Of a stretch of 64,000 nucleotides of DNA, positions 1-11,500 are shown piece by piece; position 1 is the stretch's first letter, and each line of letters begins with the position of its first letter. The notes below the pieces were generated by a model. That model did not search any database. It was not told the origin of the DNA and was given only the letters and a program-made list of their open reading frames with translations. The translations under genes were made by a program, and so were the position numbers. The stretch covers positions 3,018,833-3,082,832 of the forward strand of contig CAJNOP010000003.1 in the NCBI GenBank assembly GCA_905250075.1, in the 5' to 3' direction. Source of the DNA: Rotaria sp. Silwood1. Its lineage: Eukaryota > Rotifera > Eurotatoria > Philodinida > Philodinidae.

Positions 1-757
1 TGTTTCTAAAGTACGCATTGATGATGAAAGTTGAGCACCAAGATAATCAGGAAAATCTCGATTTAAATCAATATTATTTAATGTAAATCTAATATAAAAT
101 TTACATTTTAAAATTTAATGACGAAGTTTTTACTTTTATCTACTTTTACCTTCCTGTTGTTGTTGAACAATCACCATATTGTGATAATGCTAAACCATCA
201 GGATTCATTGATGGCATAATCCATATTCGAGAACGACTCATTAATTCTATAACTTGATTATCATTTGATGTTAGAAGATATTCAATTAAATATAATAATA
301 ATTGAAGACCAATAATTTCATTTCCATGCATATTTCCAATATATTTTACTTCTGGACGTAATAAAATATGTTTATTTGGAGCATATGAACTTAATGCTAT
401 AGCCCATAATGATCGTCCTTAAAAATAAAAAAAAATGAAAGAATTAAAATCGTTTTTTTTTAATCTTGTTACCTCCTTGTGTTTTTCCTATTTCATATAA
501 TGCTGCTTTTGATGAATAACGATTTGCTATATCATGAAGAAAATCAGTCATTTGTGAATAATTATAATAATGAAAATTATATGCATGATTATTAGTTAAT
601 GTACTTAGTAATATTAGTGAAAGACTAAATTGTATTTTAAACTATTTATAAAAAAAGATTTATAATAATTTTGATGGAATAAATGAGACAAAAAAAAACA
701 TTTTTTCATACCATGACGAACTCTTTGTCTATCAATTAATGTAAAGATTGCACGCAT
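1..757 (-). CDS. M14 zinc carboxypeptidase (CPD/CPE/CPN type), 5' part, truncated by window edge
   Basis: Secreted or membrane metallocarboxypeptidase that removes C-terminal basic residues from peptides; substrate class is inferred from the family. Reading leftwards, exons are 473-641, 150-417 and 1-88, joined in frame, with a tentative first exon 722-757. The 473-641 exon opens with a hydrophobic stretch (FSLSLILLSTLT) that looks like a signal peptide, followed by the usual N-terminal helix. The 150-417 exon has GRSLWAIALS, EVKYIGNMHGNE with the HxxE zinc ligands, and MPSMNPDG. The 1-88 exon has DLNRDFPD. These are M14B hallmarks. The third zinc ligand and the catalytic glutamate would lie beyond base 1. 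The first-exon join uses a weak donor (AGA/gttcgt), so the exact start is uncertain; the family call is firm. Confidence 0.85.
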
Positions 758-2689
758 GACTAAATTGTATCTATGTAGGAAACGTCCGCCAGCTATAGCG
801 ACAAAACGATTGCTATCATTTTGTCAATTTTTCTTCTTTTTGCTTTTCTGTTCTGTAAGAAAAGAAATGTATTGACATTATGTGAGAGGCCACACTTCTC
901 ATCTGTTCATATTAACATGTGGTTTTTATCCTTTTCTTCTGTTTTTTTATTTGCTTAAAATGCATATTGAAAGAGCACGTAAGACATTTTATGTCCTTCG
1001 AAATGATACAATTGACAATGATTGGTCTTGAAGGAAAAAAAAGATTTTATGAATCAGTCTCGTGTTGTTAATGTCTATAAAATATGGACGAAAAGAAATC
1101 AATTGATTCTGAGCAGAATAAATTTTTATTATTATGTACAAAGACAACATAGAAGAAATATTTGAAGGTATATTGAATATCAACATGTATAGACTTTTGA
1201 CTATTTCTATCTTTGGTAATATAGTAAGTGCAAAACTAATATGTGACTAAATGCAAGACAAAGTTAATTAAAGACGTATGTTATGTTAAAAAAGAACTGA
1301 TTGATCTAAAGAAATATGCCTATATATCAAAATGACGGAAAATATTTAAATGAAAGGTTCGTATTACCAGATTTTATTCATATTATCTATGATGACAACA
1401 TCTACGTTTGTAATAATTGACTAAACAGATACATGAGTGTCATAGATATGAAATCACTATGGATTTTTTCCTTGACACATTAGTTTTATGTAAATGAACT
1501 TCATGTTCTATATCTATCTATTGACACAGTTTTTTATTTTAATAATTATATTAAATTAAATAAATCAAAACCATATTATATTCTTCATATCAATATTAGA
1601 TTTTATAATATCATTGAAGATTTTCTCTATAGAATAAGATGTTTTTCGATTCTGTGGAAATAAAATTCAGTAGACACATTAGCATTTTATGAAATTCACA
1701 TTTATATTCTACTCAATTTTTTTTGTTTTGTTTAATAATTTAGATAAACTCTTTGAATTTAACATTCAAATAAAACAGCAACTTAGAAAAAATATCATAA
1801 TCGATCGAGTACATACTGAAAACAGAAAATTTTAATATATTATTTATCGATTCATATAGAAAGAAAAATTCATTAATGAAGAAAATATTTGATACGCTCA
1901 AATGATAGTAGAATTTAATTGCTTGTCAATAAAATTCTCATATTTGCATCCTTTTTTTCTTAATTCTTGAGCCACACTCATTTATCTATAGTTACTTTTC
2001 AAACTACCAAAAAAGAAACAAAAATAATTTCAGTATATAATCCATAAAATGTATTAATAATGAATATTTTACTTGTTGTGTATGTGTCTACTGCATTCTT
2101 CGGAAGGCAATGGGTATTCGAAGTTTATTTTTATTACACGAATAATAATAATAATAATCGTAATAAAAAAAAAGTTTGTATAACAACCTTAGAAGTCTAT
2201 AAATAGATTGTGCTGAACTCTTATTTGTCTTTTTCGGTAGTTTATTTTTATAACTCCGCTTACGTAATGACACAATCGTTAAAAAACAAACAATGCTGAC
2301 TCATGACATCTCAAGAAGTGTTTATACTCTTAAGTTTATGCATCATTTACTGTAACTAATATTTTTCTTTATAAAAACAAATAGAAAACCTTGCTTATAC
2401 AAGGACACTAAGCACTTCGTTTTTGTCAATGTATTTCAAGACGCGAGAGAGAGTATTACAATTGTCCGTTGTTAATATTTATAGGCACATAATAGCTTAT
2501 ACTATGTTATGGATTAATAGTAAATTTTAACATAGAATAAGTGAGAATGAATTGATAAATAAATTGAGTAAAAATATTTATTAAGCGACTCTCCATATTG
2601 AAAGTAAAAAATGCTCTTTTGAGAGTATGTTCATATCGATTACATATGCACACGAGAGTTATTAATATATCTAATGTTTCAACTGATAT
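758..2689. other. intergenic, no gene seen
   Basis: About 1.9 kb of AT-rich sequence. Short open frames here show no codon-like composition, no splice-linked continuation and no recognisable motif. It presumably holds the promoter of the carboxypeptidase, but I could not identify a specific site. Confidence 0.5.
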
Positions 2690-3725
2690 TGCTAATATAG
2701 ATAATCATCTTGAAATGAGATGATGTTCAACTGCGCTAAAACAATCGGTTTCACTAATTCCAAAACTTGTTGATTGAACACTAAAATTATCAGTAGTATC
2801 ATTAAGTAGTGTTGGCAATTCATTATATCAATAAACATTAGTAGTTTGTTGGCTCTATCGTCGTATGACAGATGTGGCTTTAAATGGAGGATTAATTGGA
2901 TTTATAACTGCATCAAGGAATAGAACATCTATTGAATTATAAATATCATCACTAGTTTTCAAAGATTATGGTTTTACTTTGCGAGAGTTTAGGAATAATA
3001 TTCTAATTGATTGTAAATTTTTTGAATTGATAGAGATGAGAAAAATGCATCATAAATCTTATCACCAATTTAGCCTTCAAGCAATAACAGCGATGAATTC
3101 AAATTTTTTATTTCAATTTGTTCAATGAGAGCTTCTACAAAGGACATCCATTCAAAATTCAATTATATATGTGATATCATAAAGCTTCAGTAAGGAATAT
3201 TATAGAAATGTTGTTAAAACTGACTCAAAGTCAAAATTTCGAGAAACTTTGTGAGAAAAACCAAACAAATTCTTTGCAAGCTTCAGATGATCCCCGCCTT
3301 CCCTCTTTTTCTCCAATATCCTTGATAGATTATCTCAAATATGTTGATTAATAAGACTCTCTTTAACAAATTTTCTTTTGAATAATCTGGTTATCAATCA
3401 ACAAAGGAATAGGCAATGTTACCGGTGTTTTTGGTAATAGTACTAATACATTTCAAACGGAGTTTTGCCATTTTTTATTCATGTTTGATTATATGTACAT
3501 ATATTCATAGATGCGTTGGCAAGCTACAGTATGTTCAATTGATAACCAATGAGCAACAGTATTATCGTAATTAGAAATTGACTTAATCATGATACACGAT
3601 AAATCCAAATGCATGAGTATCAAAAGAAATCTATGGTATTCGTTCTTTGAGATGCGAAACTCTATGCTGACCTAAACAGGCAGCAGTATATAGTTCAACC
3701 AATTCAAATTTATTAACTTTACTTT
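2690..3725 (-). pseudogene. decayed coding remnant, family not recognised
   Basis: On the minus strand, protein-like stretches appear in different frames separated by stops and shifts. Near 3725-3660 I read NVLTESKVNKFELVELYTAA and CLGQHRVSHLKERIP. Around 3600-3480 I read IMIKSISNYDNTVAHWL and then ACQRIYEYMY. Around 3140-3050 there is NLNSSLLLLEG, a stop, then IGDKIYDAFFSSLSI. Near 2960-2860 there is DVLFLDAVINPINPPFKATS. Residue composition looks like real protein, but several frameshifts and stops prevent a continuous model, even allowing introns. I do not recognise the family. It lies just downstream of the 160-aa gene on the same strand and could be an old neighbour or an inserted fragment. 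Confidence 0.35.
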
Positions 3726-3807
3726 CTGTCAAAACATTTAAGAACAACATTTTTTTTGGTTTTTATTAAAACAACAAAAATCCCAAGATAAAGAAAACTA
3801 ATCAGAT

Positions 3808-5306
3808 CTATTTATTGATAATATTTAAACCATTTTGTATCGCTTGTTTTAATGGAGAATTATATTCATATGGTGAAAATTCTAATTGAATTGCTGATGT
3901 ACGTTTGATGGTTGACGAATTAATTTTATTTATATCCTAGACAGGATTGTTTATTTAAGAAGAAATTTATAAATGATATTAGTATTGTCTTACACTATTA
4001 CTTTCATTGATTCGATTATTGTTATCTAATAGAAAAGATAATAATGAAAAAAAAACGATACGATTTAATATTGAAAAATACTTTTTAACAAAATTGTTTC
4101 ATCATATTCGTGTGTAACAACTTCTTCCGTTTCTAAACTTTGATCCATTTCATTATTTTGTTCATCTAAACAAAAGATAATTCTTACTGTTAAATCTTCA
4201 AAAATAAGAAGCGATATCAAAAAACAATTTCTTATGTTCTATAATGCTCAAATTCAACGTATTATTTTCAAAAATTTCTCCAGCTTATCAGATTTTCCCC
4301 TGATGGTCATATACAATGGCTCTAAAAATTGATCTTAGAGATTTAATTTCGATTTTTCCGTATTAGTAAGTGTTATAAAGAATCTCAGTCATGGTTTGGA
4401 TAGAGATATCTGAGAAAAATGAAATCCTCGCACTATTATCGCAATAAAAGTTCTTTCTGATTACATAAAGTGATAAAGCAAGTAATTCTCTAGAAAATAA
4501 AATATCTTCAAGCATCTCACATGGCTTTTTTGACTGCATCACGTCAGTTTTCAGAAAAGTCTCAAAGGAATTTTTTCCCATGTCACATTGAAGTGCAGAC
4601 AAAAAGAACTTTAAGCTTTTCTTAAAATTCATGTAATTCAGTCAGAAAAAGTTGTAAAGATTTCGGGAAACATGTCATAGATCTAGACAATTACCTGCTT
4701 TATCATTTTATGTAATTAGACGGAGCTTTTATTACGAGAATACTGTGAGGATTTGATTTTCCTCGAAACTTCGTTGGAAACCAATCTCTCTATTCAAATA
4801 AGAATCTGTATGATCAAATTTTAGAGCCATTGTAAAAACATGGATAAAAAAGTTTTTTGTTGTACGCTTTTATGACTCAAATTGAGCAACACACAATTTC
4901 ATTACAGACAAGCACTAAACCTGAGTGTCTAGTAAGAAATATGGTACTCTAGTATCATCATAATCACGATTAATACGATCATTTAGAAAAAAAAACGTCA
5001 GTTTCGTAACATACATTCTGATGCATTAAAGTCGAGTGTATCAGGTACATTAAAACATGGTGGTGCTGGTAATGGTACTTTTTGTTTATGTACTACAATT
5101 ATTGAAGATTCTGAAAATCAATAGATTTATTAAGACTTCTTTTTTTATACGCTAAAAATCAAACCAGAAGAAGAAGTTGGTGCTGCAATCGTTTGCGTCG
5201 TTGAATAAACTTTGACAAACTGTTGTTGTCGACTAAGATAATACGTAAGTGGATAACGAGTTCTAAGTAACTTATCCAAATATGATTCTTCAGTTGATTG
5301 AGCCAT
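3808..5306 (-). CDS. unrecognised 160-aa protein, five exons
   Basis: Exons 5165-5306, 5015-5110, 4082-4165, 3994-4025 and 3808-3936 (minus) join with GT-AG introns to 483 nt, ending TAG. The start MAQSTEESYLDKLL was chosen as the ATG that opens the frame. The N-terminal third is basic and aromatic (RTRYPLTYYLSRQQQ). The middle is proline-rich (KVPLPAPPCFNVPD) then acidic (ETEEVVTHEYDETIL). The C terminus reads QLEFSPYEYNSPLKQAI. No signal peptide, membrane helix or domain is recognised; it looks mostly disordered. Intron 2 (4166-5014) is long because a MITE sits in it. The gene starts 197 bp from the divergent filamin-anillin gene, so they may share a promoter. Function unknown. Confidence 0.6.
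4314..4832. mobile_element. Tc1/mariner-like MITE with TA target duplication
   Basis: A 519-bp element bounded by near-perfect terminal inverted repeats of about 21 bp (CAATGGCTCTAAAAATTGATC on the left, its complement with one mismatch on the right). It is flanked on both sides by TA (4312-4313 and 4833-4834), the target duplication typical of the Tc1/mariner superfamily. It sits in intron 2 of the 160-aa gene. A short open frame inside shows no transposase motif, so this is a non-autonomous copy. Confidence 0.65.
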
Positions 5307-5503
5307 AATACAATTCTTTGTTACACTTTAAAAGATATTGATATATCTAAAAGACATAATCAGACAAATGATGATGTCGCTACATTCTGCGTCCAAAAAT
5401 AAACTATTGATTGGTTAATGAAATATCGCACATTGTTTAGCGGGTCTTTGTCTTTCGATCTCTGTCGATAGAATTCAAATCTTTTTTTATCGTTTTCTGC
5501 TAA
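5307..5503. promoter_or_regulatory. probable shared promoter of two divergent genes
   Basis: Only 197 bp separate the start codons of the 160-aa gene (minus) and the filamin-anillin gene (plus), so both must be driven from here unless one uses a remote 5' exon. No TATA box or other defined element stands out. This is inferred from geometry alone. Confidence 0.35.
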
Positions 5504-8500
5504 ATGAATACAATGAGTACCAATCTTCGTCAAAAACTAGTAAGTTAATTGATTGTTACCATTTTTATTTTTTGACTTAATCTAAACGAAAAAAAAAAAA
5601 AACAAATCTTTTATAGAAAGTATTAAATAAACAAAAAGAAGAATTCGATAATGATAATCAAAATATTGATACACATAAAGATTATTCAACAACACCAGTA
5701 CAATTAAAAAAAACTTCAATAAATCAATTAATACTTCATCCAAAATCATTAAATATTAATAATCAAGATGTAACATTAACACCCGAAGAATTTCATCGAC
5801 GTGAACAAGGTTTGCAAATTTTTTCCTATGACAAAAAAGAAAATCTTCATCTATTCTTTTAGAATTTAATAATGATATGCAACGTGAATGTGGACAAGAT
5901 GCTCAATGGAAAAAAATTCAACAAAATACATTTACACGATGGACTAATGAACGTTTAAAATTAGTTAATCGACATATTAATAATTTACAAACAGATCTTA
6001 GTGATGGTTTAAATCTAATAGCACTTATTGAAATATTAGTTAATAAAAAATTACCACGTTATAATCAACGTCCACAATTTCGTTCACAAAAATTAGAAAA
6101 TGTCTCTGTTGTACTTGATTATCTTGAAAATATTGAAAAAAAACGTTTAGTTAATATAGATGCATTAGATATTGTTGATGGTAATATGAAATTAATACTT
6201 GGTCTTATGTGGACACTTATTTTACATTATTCAATTACATTACCTGCTTGGGAAATACCAAATGAAAAACGTGAAACAATACAAAATCTTAAACCAAAAC
6301 AAAAATTAATGAATTGGTTACAAGCTAAATTACCAATGCAAATCAATATTGGAAATTTTACTTCTGATTGGAATGATGGACGAGCTATTGGAGCTGTTTT
6401 AGATTCTTGTTATCCAGGTATGTATTGTTGATTCGAATCAAAATAATTTATTTATTTTTTTTTCAAATACAATTGATTAGGTCTATTTCCAAATTGGGCT
6501 GATCGTGATCCAAAAAATGCATTGGAAAATGCAAAAGAAGCTATGGATTTAGCTGAAAAATGGCTTGGTATTCCACAAGTAATTGCCTAACAAAGTTTTC
6601 TAGTATTTTAACTTCTTTCAAAATATGAAGAAAGACATTGTAACTAAATGAATTTGTTAAAGATTTTCAAAATAATCGAAGAAAATCTATTTCTTCATTC
6701 GAGTTTTCACGATTATAAGACAAAGTTTGCAATGTTTTATTCAGACCTACAGAATATACGTGCATCTAGAAAAAATTTTTCGAAGAATTATTGTTTATAT
6801 GAAAAATTTTTATTGTTGAAAATTAGCTAATAAAATTTCTATTTTATAGCAAATGAGCAGACTAAATTCATGTACAAATCGCATGATTGATTTCTCAATA
6901 AAGAATAGTTCACCTATTTTTCACCACTGAATAGGTCTCTCTTTTAACATGCTTATGCCATGTATTACATTTTGTTTTTCCTAATAATATATAGCAAACT
7001 GTTTGTTGCAAGCCGTGATAGAACTGTCGAAGACAAGGTAATATGTTAGCAAGTCTTGTTATCCTACTAATCCTTATTCTAATTTATTACTCTCATTCTG
7101 AAATCTTCACTTCATGTTCGGTGATTGTCATCCAGATTTGATTGCAACTAGTGCTATTTCATAAGAAGTGTGAGTAATATTTAACATGAAAATTTTTGAA
7201 GCCTTGATTCACTTGTAATAAATCATTTCTGGGATGACTAAGACTATCATTATTATTTGATGACTAATGAAAATAATTTATTTTTTCGATAGCTTCATTT
7301 TCGGAGTATAGTAGACTTATTTATCCTTTAGTTTTGTTTCGATGGCACTCGAAACTTTTCATTTTAGTCACAGATTCTGTACCTCTGGTTTCATCTGATA
7401 GTCGTTAAAGATTACATATAGCTAAAAGCGGACAAGGCAAACTTGATAATATTTGTGTGCTAGTGTTTTATTTATGCTGAAATGTGTGCAAGATTACAGA
7501 AAATAAGATCCTACGTCTCGGTTTCTAATCAATTACAACAGGCATAGTTAAGAACAAATAGAATTAAGTAATAATTGCTTTTAGGAGAATATCAAATAGA
7601 TGACCTAAGAAAATTGTGTACTGTCATTCGTGGTCATTTCAATCAATCCATCTTTGAATATAATTGATCGAGCTACTACAAGGCAGGATGATAACAAAAT
7701 GACTTTCTTTGATGCATCCGGGTATTGCCTTTAAGGGAATATAATGTTTGAATAGTTGAGAGAATATTGTTTATATTTTATCAATGAAATGATTATACAC
7801 GTTCTGCAACTGTTTGAAAAGGAAATAATCATTGCACACTTTTTCGTTACGAATGTTCTACCAATTGTTTTGATAGTGCTGAGTGGAAAACTCTGTACTC
7901 AATAATCTTTAATTGATATGAAACTTTAATATTAAAGTTATCTGAAAGTAAGGTTTTGTTGTGCTGAAATTCAATAAATTTTAGCTTTCAATATATAGAT
8001 GAAACAAGTAGAATAGAATTAAGAAAATCGAGAAAACGTTCTTCATAAAAAATTTTTCCTTTGAAAAATTTTAGCTTATTCAACCTCATGAAATGATAAA
8101 TCCACAAGTTGATGAACAATCCATGATGACATATTTATCTCAATATCCAAATGCTCAACTTAAACCTGGTGCACCTGTTAAACCAAAAAATTATGCTAAC
8201 CAAGTTCATTGTTATGGTTCAGGTTTGAAAGACAAAAATTCGATAAATTCTTTTTTTAATTAGATATAAGGATTTCAATCTAGGTCTTGATCATATGGGA
8301 CATATAGTCGACAAACCAGTTATATTTCACATTGAAACATGTGCAGCTGGTTTAGGAAAAGTTGATGTTATTGTTGTGAATCCAAATGGACAAACAGAAG
8401 AGGTTGGAAATATAAAAATCAAGATTTTTATTTTTTTTTGTAATATAATTAATATTTATTTGAAGTGCACTATTGAATTTCGTGAAGATATAAATCGAAC

Positions 8501-11500
8501 ATATGATTGTGTTTTCTATCCAACAATTAATGGAGAATATAAAGTAAAACTTTGCAAAAATAAACTTTTAAATAATTACTTTCATTTTTTTTTTCACTGT
8601 TTTAAAGGTTATTGTTACGTTTAACGAACAAGAAGTACGAAATTCACCATTTTTAATTAATGTTGATTTACCAGAACCAACACCAGACATGTTAGTTAAT
8701 GATGAAATTGATGCACCAGGCAATGAAAATACACGTACATTAATTGTTAAAAGAAATGTTCTGAGAATGTAATGGAACTTTATTTCTTTTTTTTTATGTA
8801 TAGCATCTGATATTGAACAACCATTTTATGAAAATTTTAATCCAACAAATGCTATCGTTTATGATAGACAAGAGACAGCGAATATTAAAATAACAAATTT
8901 AGATGAAGAAGGAGATGATCTTATTCTTCAAGAAGATCATATATATTATGCTCATGTAAGTTATTTCAAAATTTTCTCGTTTCTTCTCAATAACTAAGAT
9001 TCAATGTTCGATAATAGAGCATTTCGTGCTTTATAAACATTAATTGACAGTAATGTAGAAAAATATTTTGTAGACTACATTATGTAGTTCATTGAATGGT
9101 TTCGATTTTTTATCCAATGTTTAGTAATGTATTATTTATTTCTAAAGAAATATTTAGTTTGCCAAAAATTACGCACTCTGATGGACAGTGAACGAAAGAT
9201 TACTGATTTTCGATAAAAAGTTTTTTTGAATACAGATTTTGTTTAATTAGAGAGAGACAGAGTCATATGTTGAGAGAAGCGGTATACCTTTCATTGGGAT
9301 TCTTGATTTCAGAAGAAACTATGTCACTAGTTATACCTACGACTAAATAAAGACTACAGATAACTCTTTGTACAGCCAAAGAGCTAGGAAAACGTTCAAA
9401 TACTGTGAGAAAAAGAACTGTTCCTGCTGTAGACATATTGACGTATGATTCTTGTTAAGTAAATATTGATTATTATTATTATTATTATTATTAACTATAT
9501 CTACACATTTCTAAAAGTGTATCCATGTCTACTAACATGGAAAGGTGCCCAAATGATCAGTCGCTTGCTACTTGAAAGTATATTTAATGAATAAGTGATA
9601 AATATCCTTAAGTAATTTGAGCTGCTGTCCTTTGTTACAGAGATGTTGAATTTTTAGTGGATTTTTTTCTGTATGGGTCCAGTTTTCTAATGAAATCTTA
9701 TTTTTTGAAGTTTGACTTGAAATTTTGCCCACATGAAGGCAACAACCAGGCTAGTTTGTTGAAAAATATCAATGTTTTCTGTTCTACAAACTAATGTAAT
9801 CGATACTATTATGTAGGTCAAGTTTTTGGTCAAAATTCAAAAATATCATTTCTCTTGAAAACGAGGTCTCCAAGAACAATTCATGTAACATTTGATATCT
9901 CAGTAGCTCGAATCACTCGAAAATATTTATGTACTAATTTGACCTTTTTGATTGAATAAAAAATGTGAAAAACAAACATCGAATCAAATAATACAGTCGA
10001 TAAAAACAGTTCGCTACTCCATCGTAAACTCGAGTGTATGTAAAAGAAATTTCGTCACATGCGTTAGGAACACAATTAGTCATGCAACAGAACATTTCCT
10101 CTAGTAAAATGTATAAAAGTTGTCAAACTAAAATCAATTTTCTAATCTTTCCAAACTAACTTAAAGTGTCTTGGTTTAAACGATTAAAAAGTGAAACTAT
10201 TAAAACAAGTTGTTCTTCAAATTTACATAACTATTGTTTTTTATCTAATTAGCAAACACATATTGCATCGATACAAGATCATCAACTTTGTCGTCAAATT
10301 TCAACACGTTCTATATCCGATCCAACATTAAATAAACATAAATTTTTCTCACCAATTAAACCACCAAGAACTTATTGTCAAGATGAAAATGAAGATGAAC
10401 TAGTTAGTTTCTTATTTCTTTTGTTTAATTTGAAAACAAAAAAAAACAATGTTTTTTTAGAGTGAATCACCACTTGTTCATAGTTTAACTGATTATCGTT
10501 TAAAACAAAAACGTCAAGAGGGTTTTGATCTTGTAACAACCAATCGTCCGAATTCAATACGAATTAGTTCAACAACATTAAATTCAACATCATCTATATC
10601 AACGGATGATAATATACAAGAAAATAAACGTTTAACATCAAAATGGTTAATTATTGATGAAATTAATGTAAGATTTTTAAAAAAAAGAATCATTTTTTAA
10701 TTGTTTTTCATTTTCTTTTTTTTTTATTTAAGCGTTTAACGGATTTATCAAGAAGAGAAACATCAACATTAACTCAAACATCACACGCTTTAAAATGCTG
10801 TTCAAATGATCCACATGCTGCATTATCAGATAAGAAAATTGAATGTGAACGTGTTATTTTTATGGCTAGTATGTTTTAAATTTTATTTCAATATGATTCA
10901 TATGAATTGAAACTATATTTTAGAACAAAAATTAACATCATATAATAGTGAAATAAAACGTTTAGAAAATCTTGATCCAGATAGTGAATATTATTCGTCA
11001 GATATTTCACATAGTACATTAATTTTACAAGATATTCGATTAGCAATTAAAGAAGATTATTTAAGATCATTACGTAAAGGAAAAGGTTTGTTGTTTTTTG
11101 TTTTTCAATAAGAAGTTTCTATTTGCTTCGTTTTTGTTTTCGTAGAAACAAAATTTTATTTTTTTATGTGTGCCGTTCATTATCGTTCACAAACACTTTT
11201 CTCACATATGGTTTCATCATTTGATACACTTCAATCTAATGGACAAGTTATCTTTTCAAATCGAATGATTATTAGAGAAGTTGAAAGCAATTTTGTTGCC
11301 ACTATTGGAGTTTATTGCATGGTAAGCTATCTCATTTTGTTAACTTATAGAGAACACTTTTGATTAGAGAAGAAGAATAAGCCTTTGTTTAGTAAGGTCT
11401 AATGAAAATAATAAGTCTAACATTGATTGGTTTTAATCGTCAGAAAAATTAAAGTAACTTATCAAATAATGGGGGTTTATTGTTCTGGTTTAAGTTTGTT

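Noticed and set aside
4363..4632. 89-codon frame on the minus strand
   Set aside because: It lies wholly inside the TA-flanked MITE, has no transposase motif and no splice continuation.
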